DNA of 64,000 nt, taken from contig NZ_CP151099.1 in assembly GCF_038096175.1 (NCBI RefSeq), forward strand, positions 5,243,501 through 5,307,500, in the 5' to 3' direction. Source of the DNA: Nostoc sp. UHCC 0302 (GTDB taxonomy: Bacteria; Cyanobacteriota; Cyanobacteriia; Cyanobacteriales; Nostocaceae). The translations under genes were made by a program, and so were the position numbers. A model generated the notes under the pieces. It was not told the origin of the DNA. It made no database searches and was given only the letters and a program-made list of their open reading frames with translations. Below are positions 1 to 9,011 of this stretch, one piece after another (the stretch's first letter is position 1; the number at the start of each line of letters is the position of its first letter).

Positions 1-1201
1 TAACTCGTGCCGACTGCTTAAGGACTTTTAAAACTTCATCTGGTTCTTTGATGCCAGTGGCTTTGATTAATGCTGCAACGCCTGCAACGTGGGGGGCAGC
101 CATACTTGTACCCTGGAAGCCAAGAAATACGCCTTCGCCTTGTTCGTTGATGGTTTCTTGCAGAATCTTACCAGCATCGCTACCACCAGGAGCAGAGATA
201 TCTACCCCAGCACCAAAGTTAGAATAAGGGGCTTTTTCTCCATCTGGGCCAAATGCCGAAACGCCGATTACGTAAGGATAGCGGGCAGGATAGCTTGCTC
301 CATTAGTGTTTTCGTTCCCCGCTGCGGCAACGATCGCTACACCTTTTCTATGAGCATACTCGATCGCTTGCTTCATTAACTGGCTTTCACCAATGCCGCC
401 CAAGCTCATATTAATTACATCTGCGCCTTTATCAGCAGCAAATTTAATCGCTTCGGCAATATCGGCAACTGTACCGCCACCATAAGCATTAAGTACCTTC
501 AGCGGCATGAGATTGGCTTCGTAGGCAATTCCCGCTACACCATATTTGTTATTTGTCGATTGGGCAATAGTTCCAGCAACATGAGTACCGTGTCCGTTGT
601 CGTCTGTGGCTTCTTCTTTGTCGTTAACGAAGTCGTAGCCTTTGACGAATTTTGTCTCATACAAGTCACGGACGCGAGTAACGCCAGTGTCAATTACTGC
701 TACTGTGATGTCTTTACCTTTGGTTTGACTCCATGCGCCTTCAACGCCGATTTTGTGGAGGTTCCACTGCTTGCTATAATATTGGTCATTAGGCCCTTTT
801 AATGAAGGATTTACATCATCATCCTCTTGTGGGCTTAAAAATTCTCCTAACCACGCGGTTTTACCAGGATTAGGAATTCTATAGATGTAATTTGGCTCAA
901 TAAATTCTGTAACTTTGGCGAATGGAGATTTTTTCAGTTCTTTGAGTCGCTTGCGATCGCCTTTAATAATATAAACATGATCATTCGCAGAAAACTTGTT
1001 GTCTAATTGGGGTGTAACGTTGTATTGTTGAGCGATCGCTTGCAGTTCCTGCTGCACAACCGAAGCCGGAATATCTTCCCGAAAATCAAGCAAAATCGTC
1101 TCAAACTCGCCTTTAGTTGCCAATCCCTGGAAATTTAGGAAACCAAAGATTGCAGCTACTAACCCAACGACAAACAAGCACAATAATATAAGTTTTTTCA
1201 T
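1..1201 (-). CDS. S8 family subtilisin-like serine protease (3' end outside window)
   Basis: This gene runs leftward from an ATG at 1201 and continues past base 1, so only the first 400 codons are visible. Residues 1-20 form a hydrophobic signal or anchor segment (MKKLILLCLFVVGLV). Residues about 35-105 look like an I9-type propeptide. The subtilase domain follows and the whole catalytic triad can be read: Asp171 in VIDTG, His204 in NGHGTHVAGT and Ser366 in GTSMAAPH. The oxyanion Asn lies in AAAGNE. The enzyme should be a secreted or periplasmic endopeptidase that matures by removing its propeptide. The next gene is divergent from it. The family call is secure; the substrate and the C-terminal architecture cannot be judged here. 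Confidence 0.93.
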   Translation of the reverse strand, partial: MKKLILLCLFVVGLVAAIFGFLNFQGLATKGEFETILLDFREDIPASVVQQELQAIAQQYNVTPQLDNKFSANDHVYIIKGDRKRLKELKKSPFAKVTEFIEPNYIYRIPNPGKTAWLGEFLSPQEDDDVNPSLKGPNDQYYSKQWNLHKIGVEGAWSQTKGKDITVAVIDTGVTRVRDLYETKFVKGYDFVNDKEEATDDNGHGTHVAGTIAQSTNNKYGVAGIAYEANLMPLKVLNAYGGGTVADIAEAIKFAADKGADVINMSLGGIGESQLMKQAIEYAHRKGVAIVAAAGNENTNGASYPARYPYVIGVSAFGPDGEKAPYSNFGAGVDISAPGGSDAGKILQETINEQGEGVFLGFQGTSMAAPHVAGVAALIKATGIKEPDEVLKVLKQSARV

Positions 1202-1317
1202 ACTAACTCATCACAGCTTTTTGCCAGTTTGTTCACTACCATAACTTATCTGTGTTAATTATTGGTGTATTTTGCATTTTAGTTAACTTTCTCTCAGGGT
1301 TTAGGACTGTTTAATCG

Positions 1318-1752
1318 ATGGAACGTGGTCTTTTGTGGTTACCTTTGTTAGTAATGTTTTTTTGGTTGGCTTGGCAAGGCTCGAAAGAGTATCAAAAAGT
1401 CGAAGCCTATCGCGCTTGGGCAGAGCAATTTGAACGCGCTAAGTATGATATTTATTCAGTATTGGGTCAAAAAGATAACAATATTACTTGGGGAAAACCC
1501 ACCCCAAAAGGCCCAATTAAGCTAGAAACATTTTCTTTGCTTGATGTTGAACAAGCTCGCCTTTTAATAGATGATAAGCCAGTAGATATAGAAGCACCAC
1601 CAGAAAAAGGTCGGGCGATTGAATTAGAATTTATATTTTCTGAAGCTGCTAACTCGGTGCGTGTTCCGTTTACAGAAATTCCTTTAGCAGCAGAATGGGG
1701 TAAATATTTGCAAAGAACATTGCAAAGTTTACGAAAGGAACAAAATCAGTAA
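1318..1752 (+). CDS. conserved small protein with N-terminal membrane anchor, function unknown
   Basis: This 144-residue protein begins with a hydrophobic stretch, about residues 4-20, containing LLWLPLLVMFFWLAW, which would serve as an uncleaved anchor. A hydrophilic region of about 120 residues follows, rich in Lys and Glu, with no motif I recognise. The ATG at 1318 is the first one after the divergent protease promoter region; no good Shine-Dalgarno is visible (only AATCG precedes it). Codon use looks like that of the neighbouring core genes. It may be a cyanobacterial lineage-specific protein with a soluble domain at the membrane surface. The divergent protease shares a 116-base promoter region with it, which may be chance. 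Confidence 0.7.
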   Translation: MERGLLWLPLLVMFFWLAWQGSKEYQKVEAYRAWAEQFERAKYDIYSVLGQKDNNITWGKPTPKGPIKLETFSLLDVEQARLLIDDKPVDIEAPPEKGRAIELEFIFSEAANSVRVPFTEIPLAAEWGKYLQRTLQSLRKEQNQ

Positions 1753-1826
1753 ATAGTAGTCTTTGTTTAATATGAGCTAGACTTCTTGCTTAAAAATTTT
1801 CGTGCTAGTGAATACTATGTAAAAAG

Positions 1827-1857
1827 CTCGTGCATTCAACGAAGTCGAATGCACGAG
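1827..1857. terminator. perfect 11-bp hairpin in the gap after the small membrane protein
   Basis: CTCGTGCATTC at 1827-1837 pairs perfectly with GAATGCACGAG at 1847-1857 around a 9-base loop. On the minus strand the stem is followed by C and five T residues, so it reads as an intrinsic terminator for leftward transcription. In the rightward direction there is no T run. No leftward gene lies immediately upstream, so its role is uncertain; it could block transcription entering from the thiD side. Confidence 0.5.
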
Positions 1858-2140
1858 ATAAAAAATAAAATATTAAAAATGTGAATAGCTCAAAAAGTTG
1901 AAATTTTTTATATATTTAAACAGATTTTATAGTCATAACTAGTACAGCACGGCGTAAATAAACCATCCATTGAGAATACCTAAAACCTTTGTGAAAACGT
2001 AATTACGAACTTGTACTGAGCGTAGCCGAAGTATTACGTTAGCGTAGCGGGGCGGAGCATCGTTACGAATTACGAATTCCGTGTAGCGATACTAGTAGCA
2101 AAATAACGGTAAAGCTCTTTTTTAAGAGCAAAATTCAGTT

Positions 2141-2191
2141 ATGAAACGAATTATTGGTATTGCTTTACTACTTACAGCAGTTTGGAAGTAA
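2141..2191 (+). pseudogene. possible signal-peptide stub cut off by repeat insertion
   Basis: An ATG at 2141 opens a 16-codon frame reading MKRIIGIALLLTAVWK before TAA. The charged start, hydrophobic core and abrupt end look like the first half of a secreted-protein signal peptide. The stop codon lies at the left boundary of the extragenic repeat that starts at 2186, so an exported protein gene may have been truncated there. The frame is very short and could be chance. No downstream continuation was found before thiD. Confidence 0.25.
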
Positions 2192-2348
2192 ATGAAGTAT
2201 AGCGTCTAAGTTTCAAAGCTATATACAAAGCCGGATTTAATTCTGACGCCAAGCCGCGAGCGTCTCCGGCTCCACTCCTGACTTCTGTCTCACCTCGGCT
2301 ACACTCGGTGGTCGCCGAGCGCAGTCGAGGTGCGGCCACCTGAATTCT
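2186..2348 (-). repeat. extragenic repeat, copy 1 (inverted relative to copy 2 at 24535-24692)
   Basis: Read on the minus strand, this 163-base segment starts AGAATTCAGGTGG, continues with a self-complementary CACCTCGACTGCGCTCGG / CCGAGTGTAGCCGAGGTG core, and ends with GGCTTTGTATATAGCTTT and TACTTCATTTACTT. The same order of blocks with only a few changes recurs at 24535-24692 on the plus strand. The segment carries an open minus-strand frame (2172-2369) that is only a product of the repeat. It lies directly upstream of thiD and supplies the sequence just before it. Confidence 0.85.
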
Positions 2349-2407
2349 ACTGTAATGCCTGTGGTTCAATTGTTAACAGTTCTTCTCAGATTAGTAATCT
2401 TCAACTT

Positions 2408-3229
2408 ATGAACGCCAAAACAATATCCAGAGTGCCTGTTGCTTTAACCATTGCTGGTTCAGATAGTGGTGGTGGCGCGGGAATTCAAGCTGATTTACGC
2501 ACCTTTGCCTTTCATTGTGTCCACGGTACAAGCGCTATAACCTGCGTCACGGCACAAAACACTCTGGGAGTGGCGCGGGTTGATGCTATGCCAACAGAGG
2601 CTGTGGTGGCGCAAATTCAGGCAGTAGTTGAGGATATTGGCCTCCAAGCTGCGAAAACCGGAATGTTACTCAACCAGGAAATTATCTTTGCTGTTGCTCA
2701 GCAGGTAGAAGCTTTACAAATCGATAACTTAGTGGTAGACCCGGTGATGGTATCACGCACAGGAGCGCAGTTAATTGACGATGACGCTGTGAAGACTCTG
2801 TGCCATGCCCTTATCCCTAAAGCGGCTATTGTGACGCCAAATCGTTATGAGGCACAGATTTTGACTGGTTTACAGATTCATTCCTTGGACGATATGCAAG
2901 CCGCTGCCCAAATTATTCATCGTGAACTAGGGGTGAAAGCAGTTTTAGTAAAGGGTGGAGGTATGGAAGGTGATTTGCGTGGCGTGGATATCTGGTTTGA
3001 TGGGCAGAAGTTGGAAACTTTGACAACAAAATTAGTAGATACCAAAAATACTCACGGTACTGGTTGTACATTATCAGCTGCGATCGCAGCTAATCTGGCG
3101 AGGGGAAAAAACTTGTGGGAAGCAGTGCAACAAGCAAAAGAGTATGTTACTACTGCACTTAGTTACGCCCTAGATATTGGTAAAGGGCAAGGGCCTGTAG
3201 GACACTTCTTTCCCTTATTAAGAAAATAA
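2408..3229 (+). CDS. thiD: hydroxymethylpyrimidine/phosphomethylpyrimidine kinase
   Basis: ThiD phosphorylates HMP and then HMP-P to HMP-PP, the pyrimidine half of thiamine, in the cytoplasm. The 273-residue protein has the ribokinase-fold signature from its start: VALTIAGSDSGGGAGIQADL near residues 11-30, the DPVMVSRTG loop in the middle, a VTPNRYEA motif, and the C-terminal GTGCTLSAAI anion-hole loop with its catalytic Cys. I chose the ATG at 2408 because the homologous region begins about ten residues after it. An in-frame ATG at 2330 would start inside the extragenic repeat and add 26 residues with no family match. No TPP riboswitch was recognised upstream. The neighbours are not thiamine genes. 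Confidence 0.93.
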   Translation: MNAKTISRVPVALTIAGSDSGGGAGIQADLRTFAFHCVHGTSAITCVTAQNTLGVARVDAMPTEAVVAQIQAVVEDIGLQAAKTGMLLNQEIIFAVAQQVEALQIDNLVVDPVMVSRTGAQLIDDDAVKTLCHALIPKAAIVTPNRYEAQILTGLQIHSLDDMQAAAQIIHRELGVKAVLVKGGGMEGDLRGVDIWFDGQKLETLTTKLVDTKNTHGTGCTLSAAIAANLARGKNLWEAVQQAKEYVTTALSYALDIGKGQGPVGHFFPLLRK

Positions 3230-3408
3230 CTCCTTCTTCCCGTTCCCCTTCATCTGCTTACGAAAATAACAGTTCTTTCCCCTTCTCAAAAAAATCTTTG
3301 CCCTCTGAGGATTTTTCTATTATTCTTGGGCATAGTTTCAGGGCTAACTATAGTCTGTTAGCATCTCTGTACAATCTAATAACTTTAATTTTTAATACCA
3401 AGCCCCCG

Positions 3409-3999
3409 ATGCGAGCAACCACAGGTTCTGTTCACAGGAATTCGCCACCACAGGCTACTCAAGCCTATCCCCCCTCTGTACCACTATCTGTATACAGGGA
3501 ATTGTCAGTAGAGTTGCAAGCAACACAGGCAAGGTTAGATGCACTGACTACTCAAAATCAGCAGCTATTACAAGAAAATCAAGTACTCCGGCGAGAAATT
3601 ACCAAAGTCGTTCACTCTTTCTCACACTTACAAAAGTTTGTGAACTCCAGTAATACCTTTGATGAGCGCCAAGTTCCCCATCCTACTGTCAAACCACCAG
3701 TAAATGAAGCGCGTTCATCTGGGCAAAGTCCGCGTCCCCGTCCACCTGTAGCCACTAAAGTACCTCCTGGCAAAAACCGCCGCCAGGAGTTCTCTGTGCC
3801 TATGGTGGATATGAATTTCCCAATGTCACAACCGATTTTTATAGAAGAGCAGGAAGTCAGATATTATCCCACTGCTGAGCCAGAAGCAAAGCAACTCAGT
3901 GGCTGGTGGTTTGTTATCGCCATCATATTAATTATGCTTACCGCCTTTAGCGCTGGGTATCTATTTGTGCGTCCCATGTTTGAACATCAAAATCGTTAG
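3409..3999 (+). CDS. coiled-coil protein with C-terminal transmembrane segment, function unknown
   Basis: A 196-residue protein if translated from the ATG at 3409 (MRATTGSVHR). Upstream in-frame codons down to 3298 (a TTG) give an extension with unlikely composition, so the later start is preferred. Residues about 25-70 are predicted to form a coiled coil (repeated L-Q-A-T-Q-A-R and Q-Q-L-L-Q-E-N-Q patterns). A Pro-rich linker follows, and then one membrane segment near the C-terminus (WWFVIAIILIMLTAFSAGYL) and a short tail. This is a tail-anchored layout. It lies 180 bases after thiD and may be co-transcribed with it. I do not recognise the family. Confidence 0.7.
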   Translation: MRATTGSVHRNSPPQATQAYPPSVPLSVYRELSVELQATQARLDALTTQNQQLLQENQVLRREITKVVHSFSHLQKFVNSSNTFDERQVPHPTVKPPVNEARSSGQSPRPRPPVATKVPPGKNRRQEFSVPMVDMNFPMSQPIFIEEQEVRYYPTAEPEAKQLSGWWFVIAIILIMLTAFSAGYLFVRPMFEHQNR

Positions 4000-4707
<708 letters not shown>

Positions 4708-4742
4708 GTTATGAGTGCTGAGGGTTAAATTTCAAGATGGTA

Positions 4743-4816
4743 GGCGTTGCTGAATAGGGGGATGAATTATATCAACATAACTATCAGATAATTTTCTTCC
4801 TAAAATCAGCAACGCC
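4743..4816. repeat. small inverted-repeat element resembling IS5/IS903-type ends (possible MITE)
   Basis: GGCGTTGCTGA at 4743-4753 is the perfect inverse of TCAGCAACGCC at 4806-4816, enclosing 52 bases with no coding capacity. The terminal sequence resembles the GGCTTTGTTGAATAA ends of IS903-group elements of the IS5 family. A one-sided relative (GCGTTGTTGAATAG then AGGTATGAAT) is at 24978-25001. It lies just after glnB and could also act as a transcript-end hairpin. The MITE reading is inference. Confidence 0.55.
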
Positions 4817-4932
4817 TCCTGTAGCAGTCCTATTTGATTCATGAACTTACTCCTGAGACCCAACGGGGTGACAAAGAACAGCATCAAACTCTTAAGAGTT
4901 TCCTAAGCAGATGTTTCATGAAATGGTATTAA

Positions 4933-6006
4933 CTAAAAAATCTGATCTTGAACAGTTTCTAAGTCTAGGTAGGAATCTGCAACCTTGATTAAAGCCGCGC
5001 TGGTATCAGAACGAAAACTTGCAACTTCAAGACGCTTTCCATTGCCTTGGATGTCCTTCACCGCAGAAATAAAATCTCCATCGCCAGAAACTAGAATTGC
5101 TGTATCGTAGGTATTGATTAAATACTTGACTAAACCCAAGGTTAGCTCTTGATCCAGATTTCCTTTCATTGAACCATCCCTGCGCCGCACAATTTCTTTA
5201 CTAACAACTTTAAATCCTAACCGTCGTATTTTTGACAGAAAACGCTGTTGTTCTTTGTTAGCTGGGTCTACTGCTGTATAAAAATAAGTACCAGTAACCT
5301 TAGACTTGTCTGCTAATACTGAAAGCAGTTTTGCATAATCAATCTTGAAACCTCGTTGGGTAGCAGCATGATAAATATTGGCTGCATCAATAAATATTGC
5401 TACACGCTCATTCGGTTGTACATAAGTTGATTCGGTTGCTGGAGTTTCTTTACGATTTGAATTTAGCTGATACTGGACTTTGGTTAATTGCTCTGAGTTG
5501 CGAGTAGTACGCTCATTTAGACCTTGTAGCTGCTGCTGTATTTGTTTGGACTCCTCCTGTCCTATTAGTTCTACAGCCTTTTGCTGACGCTGTATTTGAT
5601 TAAGTTTTCCAATAATAGGCGTTAAATGCGTTTTAGTTAGATACTTTCGTGAGTTATCTTCTGGCTGTTTCACAGTGGTAGTTAATTGCTGTAACTGATT
5701 TTCTAGCTCAACATAGCCTTGCTGCATCTCTATAATTGCAGTTTGCTGTTTTTGCTCAGTCGCCTGTAACAACTCCAAGCGGCGATGGTTGGCTTGATGT
5801 ATCAGTATAAAGCTCAGAGAAAGCGGCAAAATAGCGTATTGCTGAGTTACTAGCGACATTACTCCACCTACTAGATGGCAAAAGACAGATGCCTTTTGTG
5901 CCACCTTAAATAAACTTTGATTATTTTTAGATGGTTTTTCTAACTTGCTCATTCCATGCTTCTGGGAAAGGGAAAATTTGGGGGTTGAGTTGATTGAGCT
6001 TGTCAT
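4933..6006 (-). CDS. NYN-domain (LabA/DUF88-type) putative RNase with membrane and coiled-coil N-terminus
   Basis: This 357-residue protein has three parts. Residues about 38-72 are hydrophobic and probably one or two membrane segments. Residues 75-190 are Gln-rich and predicted coiled coil. Residues 199-350 are a NYN domain of the LabA/DUF88 group (PIN-like fold). The acidic metal-binding set is visible: Asp207 in AIFIDAANIY, Asp285 in GNLDQEL, and Asp309 and Asp311 in SGDGDF. NYN domains are predicted metal-dependent RNases. The start at 6006 has AGGAGA eight bases upstream. The gene points toward glnB (convergent). The membrane-anchored coiled-coil architecture suggests an oligomeric RNase at the membrane; the target is unknown. 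Confidence 0.85.
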   Translation of the reverse strand: MTSSINSTPKFSLSQKHGMSKLEKPSKNNQSLFKVAQKASVFCHLVGGVMSLVTQQYAILPLSLSFILIHQANHRRLELLQATEQKQQTAIIEMQQGYVELENQLQQLTTTVKQPEDNSRKYLTKTHLTPIIGKLNQIQRQQKAVELIGQEESKQIQQQLQGLNERTTRNSEQLTKVQYQLNSNRKETPATESTYVQPNERVAIFIDAANIYHAATQRGFKIDYAKLLSVLADKSKVTGTYFYTAVDPANKEQQRFLSKIRRLGFKVVSKEIVRRRDGSMKGNLDQELTLGLVKYLINTYDTAILVSGDGDFISAVKDIQGNGKRLEVASFRSDTSAALIKVADSYLDLETVQDQIF

Positions 6007-6463
6007 TTGATGTCTCCTAATGGTTTACTGATTTTGTAGTAAGGTATTAAGAACCCGGAAGTTAGTAAAGTTATCAAGCTTGCATTGGATGAGAGCCAAC
6101 TTCTTAAAATCTTTACTTTTCGGATACTTTGCAGAATAACTAATTACCAAACCCAACAGTCAACCCAACTTGTTAGGTAATTTATCTGATGACATCTGTA
6201 GCTTGTTTTTTAGAGATTTTTAGAGGTTTTGCATGACTACCCAACTTTTTGTTGGGTAATTTAAAATAGCTGAATCAAAACTATATTTTCTTGTTAATAT
6301 AAAAAATATTCCTTATGATATGTAACTTTATACAATATATTTTTCTGGAAAAATTCAAATATATTTACAGAGGAACTAATAGTAATAGAACAAGATTGTT
6401 TGAAAAATCACATTTTGGTATAATCTGAAAATTATCTACTAAAACTAAAGATTTATTCATAAA
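6007..6463. other. AT-rich gap with promoter region and orphan hairpin
   Basis: No gene is supported here. TACCCAAC at 6238-6245 pairs perfectly with GTTGGGTA at 6251-6258 around a TTTTT loop. The ACCCAAC word also occurs singly at about 6150-6175, so it may be part of an operator or a local repeat. The sequence becomes very AT-rich from 6280 onward, which marks the left edge of the accessory cassette that starts at 6464. Confidence 0.4.
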
Positions 6464-6661
6464 ATGGAAATACAACTTTGTTCAATTTGTAAACAAACTG
6501 AGGAAAAAACAGGTATTGATATTGGTCTCTTGTTAGAAAAATTAAGCTCCGTCAAAGGAAAAGAGCTTTCTGAATATGAAAAAAAGTACTTGTGTTTATC
6601 TTTGGCTTCATATACAACTGCTCAAATAGCTTATTTTATGTATAAACATGAATTATTATAA
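6464..6661 (+). CDS. small protein, first gene of the accessory cassette, function unknown
   Basis: A 65-residue protein with an N-terminal CSIC pair of cysteines and a C-terminal half (ELSEYEKKYLCLSLASYTTA, then QIAYFMY) that looks like a helix-turn-helix core, in the style of short winged-helix modules where a repeated helix ends in a QIA motif. No good Shine-Dalgarno is seen. The base composition is much more AT-rich than that of the core genes around it. It is followed within 36 bases by the next small frame, all on the same strand as the 590-residue protein, so an operon is likely. The HTH reading is inference. Confidence 0.55.
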   Translation: MEIQLCSICKQTEEKTGIDIGLLLEKLSSVKGKELSEYEKKYLCLSLASYTTAQIAYFMYKHELL

Positions 6662-6697
6662 GTAGAACAAGCTTCTACTTATACAGATATAAAAAGG

Positions 6698-6973
6698 ATG
6701 ATGAGGAATATGAAAAGTGAAATGTCACAAGAAAATAGTGTGAATTATTGTATAAAACAAATTATGGGTTTAGACCGTAGACCTAGTTGGCCTCTTGTAA
6801 TTAACTTTTTAAAAGAGAAAGGTTTTGTGAAAGCAAAAACTCCGATACAAAAAATAAAAAATAAAGCGTATCTTTTGATAGGGGATGGAGTGCATAACCG
6901 CACACCAGAAGAAATCCAAAAAATTTTAGAAGAGAATGGGATTAAAGGCATAAAAATACAGAATATTAATTAG
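6698..6973 (+). CDS. small Lys-rich protein of the accessory cassette, function unknown
   Basis: A 91-residue basic protein (many Lys, with IKNKAYLLIGDGVHNRTPEE in the middle). The ATG at 6698 and a second at 6710 are both possible; GAGGAAT lies just before the second, which would give 87 residues. Secondary structure looks helical at both ends. I do not recognise the family. It lies 36 bases after the 65-residue gene and 15 bases before the next, consistent with one transcript. AT-rich composition suggests recent acquisition along with its neighbours. Confidence 0.55.
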   Translation: MMRNMKSEMSQENSVNYCIKQIMGLDRRPSWPLVINFLKEKGFVKAKTPIQKIKNKAYLLIGDGVHNRTPEEIQKILEENGIKGIKIQNIN

Positions 6974-6988
6974 ATATAGTTAAATAAA

Positions 6989-7171
6989 ATGCCTAGTAGT
7001 AATAAAAACTCAAATATAGATAATCAAGAACTGTTTTTAATTGAAGGCCCTTTAGAAGAACTTGAGAAAATTGTATATCTTTTTGAATATGGAGAGCTAA
7101 GTAAATTACTTGGTAATGAAGTTATAGATGTAAGTGTAGTTTCTGAAGTAGGAATAAATACAGATAGCTAA
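6989..7171 (+). CDS. stand-alone 60-residue domain, duplicate of the N-terminus of the next gene
   Basis: This 60-residue protein is nearly the same as residues 1-58 of the 590-residue protein that follows: both read LFLIEGPLEELEKI, GEL-KLLGNEVIDV and SVVSEV with only scattered changes. The DNA is also duplicated, at 6989-7176 and 7239-7423. The stop codon TAA here sits where the larger gene has CAA, so one C-to-T change could have made a free-standing domain from a longer frame. It may be a real small protein acting as a partner of the large one, or a remnant of a tandem duplication. The sequence alone cannot decide. Confidence 0.6.
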   Translation: MPSSNKNSNIDNQELFLIEGPLEELEKIVYLFEYGELSKLLGNEVIDVSVVSEVGINTDS

Positions 7172-7238
7172 TCGTAAATTTAAGTGATGTACTTAAGGAA
7201 TGGAAACCAAACTTTTAATTAGTAAATAGCTAGAAAAT

Positions 7239-9011
7239 ATGATTAATAATAAAAATTTAGAGCCAGCTAATCAAAAACTGTTTTTAATTGAAGGCCCTTT
7301 AGAAGAACTTGAGAAAATTGCGAATCTTTTTGAATCTGGAGAGCTAAATAAATTACTTGGTAATGAAGTCATCGATGTGAGTGTGGTTTCTGAAGTAGAA
7401 ATAAATACAGAGAGCCAATCGGAAATAACAGTACCGCTAACTGATGAACAAAGAGATTTAGTGATGACATCGAAAATATCTCTGTCATTTGCAGAAAGAG
7501 ACAACTATGAATTTGAGAAGTATGAACTTGATAATTTAGAAATAAATCATTTAGTACCTCAGTCTCTTGATAATCAATGGGTACCTTGTTCTCTCCTCTA
7601 CGAAATGAGTAGAGAGAATTTGAGTTTTGATGATATTCAAAGCAGAGTTAAGCAAGACAAGAGAATGGAATTTCGTCGTGCTTTAATTAATTCACGGCAG
7701 CTAGTTGTTAATCGTGCTGCTATTTATAATGAGACAACAGTTTCTGAATGTTTTGAGCAACCTGGAGAAAGCCAGGAAGCTTTCAAAGCTTTGTTGACAA
7801 ATGGTACTATAGTACCTTTTCTATTTCGTGAAGAAAGTCCACTGGAACCACCTGCATTTACCACTAGTGCTTTTGAAGCTTGGAAAGAAGTCTGTAAAGA
7901 TGTTCGCATGAAGTGCTTACGTCTTTCATGGGATGAAGATAACCAGTCGTTGATTCGCCAAAGACTCAGCCTACCATTCCATGAATTTGGAACAACTGCT
8001 TCTATAAAAGATATCGAGCAATATCTGAGAGATTTAAATTTGCCTGAAGATGCACGAGAGCCTTTTCAAAAGCGTTTGCGTCAAGTTAGAAATAAATGCA
8101 TAGAAATAGAAGATGAGGGCAAATTAGTTACTCGTGAGCAACTCTACGAAGCATTTGTTACTGCTGAAGGAACTAAGCCTGTTGAAAAAAAATATGATTT
8201 TAGAAAACCATTTGCCGCAGAAATTAAACAGTTGATTGATTTGAAATATAACGTCAATCTTCCAGACGCATTAGACGGAATAGCATTAACACCTTTTGAT
8301 TCTCTACCTCGTTCTACCTTACAGGAATTGAAATCATTCCAAAGAGGTGCTAAAGATAATGAAAAAGACGCTGATACTTGGCTGAAGCTATTAAAAAATT
8401 CAGCATTTGAGCGTTTGCAGCAAGGTTTATACTTGCAATCTCTGTTACAAGATGGTTATTTAGATTCGTTAGCATCCTTAAGCCTACAAGAAGTTTTAGA
8501 AGTTAGGTCTAAACAAGAATGGCAGGTTTATATGCAAAATGTTGATGCTTTGCTGCAAAATCCCGAAAATTTTGAAGAAATGGCAGAAGCAGTTTATCAG
8601 AGCTATATAAATCTAAATGGAGGAATTACAAATTTAGTCAAATTCAAGCGAATGCAAGAACGTGTAGAAATTTGGACTCCAGCTATTGAGTATATTTTAG
8701 AGATTTCCGGCGCACAATTGATAGTGAAATGGTCTGAGCAGGGAACTACATATGCCCTCAATGGCAAAATTTCTCCTTTGGTAGCTAAATCTTCTAGAGT
8801 CCCTTATGTCGAAAAATTTAGAATTGCAGGTTCTCAAGCTAATCAAGCTGACTTAAATATGACTATCGAGTTGAAGAAGGGTTATACGCGTTTCCCTGGG
8901 GAACAATGGGAAGCACTCCAACGTAAAATTCCAGAAATTCCTGGGTTTCAACGTGAACTCATTTTGGTAGGTAATGATGCTACACTAAATCGCTCAGGAG
9001 AAGCCGTTTGA
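7239..9011 (+). CDS. 590-residue protein of unknown function, core of the accessory cassette
   Basis: The N-terminal 58 residues are the acidic domain also found alone in the preceding gene. The remaining 530 residues are mostly helical by appearance, with no transmembrane segment, P-loop, HNH, PIN or other catalytic motif that I can recognise. Notable stretches are WVPCSLLYEMSRENLSFDD near residues 107-125, a charged region at about 245-305, and a C-terminal part from about residue 480 rich in beta-type residues. Its last codons overlap the start of the Nudix gene (TTGA), indicating tight translational coupling. The two proteins therefore probably act together. No homologue is known to me; a novel effector or sensor is possible. 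Confidence 0.75.
   Translation: MINNKNLEPANQKLFLIEGPLEELEKIANLFESGELNKLLGNEVIDVSVVSEVEINTESQSEITVPLTDEQRDLVMTSKISLSFAERDNYEFEKYELDNLEINHLVPQSLDNQWVPCSLLYEMSRENLSFDDIQSRVKQDKRMEFRRALINSRQLVVNRAAIYNETTVSECFEQPGESQEAFKALLTNGTIVPFLFREESPLEPPAFTTSAFEAWKEVCKDVRMKCLRLSWDEDNQSLIRQRLSLPFHEFGTTASIKDIEQYLRDLNLPEDAREPFQKRLRQVRNKCIEIEDEGKLVTREQLYEAFVTAEGTKPVEKKYDFRKPFAAEIKQLIDLKYNVNLPDALDGIALTPFDSLPRSTLQELKSFQRGAKDNEKDADTWLKLLKNSAFERLQQGLYLQSLLQDGYLDSLASLSLQEVLEVRSKQEWQVYMQNVDALLQNPENFEEMAEAVYQSYINLNGGITNLVKFKRMQERVEIWTPAIEYILEISGAQLIVKWSEQGTTYALNGKISPLVAKSSRVPYVEKFRIAGSQANQADLNMTIELKKGYTRFPGEQWEALQRKIPEIPGFQRELILVGNDATLNRSGEAV

Noticed and set aside
2172..2369. Minus-strand open frame of 65 codons in front of thiD
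   Set aside because: It is made by the extragenic repeat copy 1; the same residues appear as the tail of the kinase at 24535, and no ribosome site precedes it.
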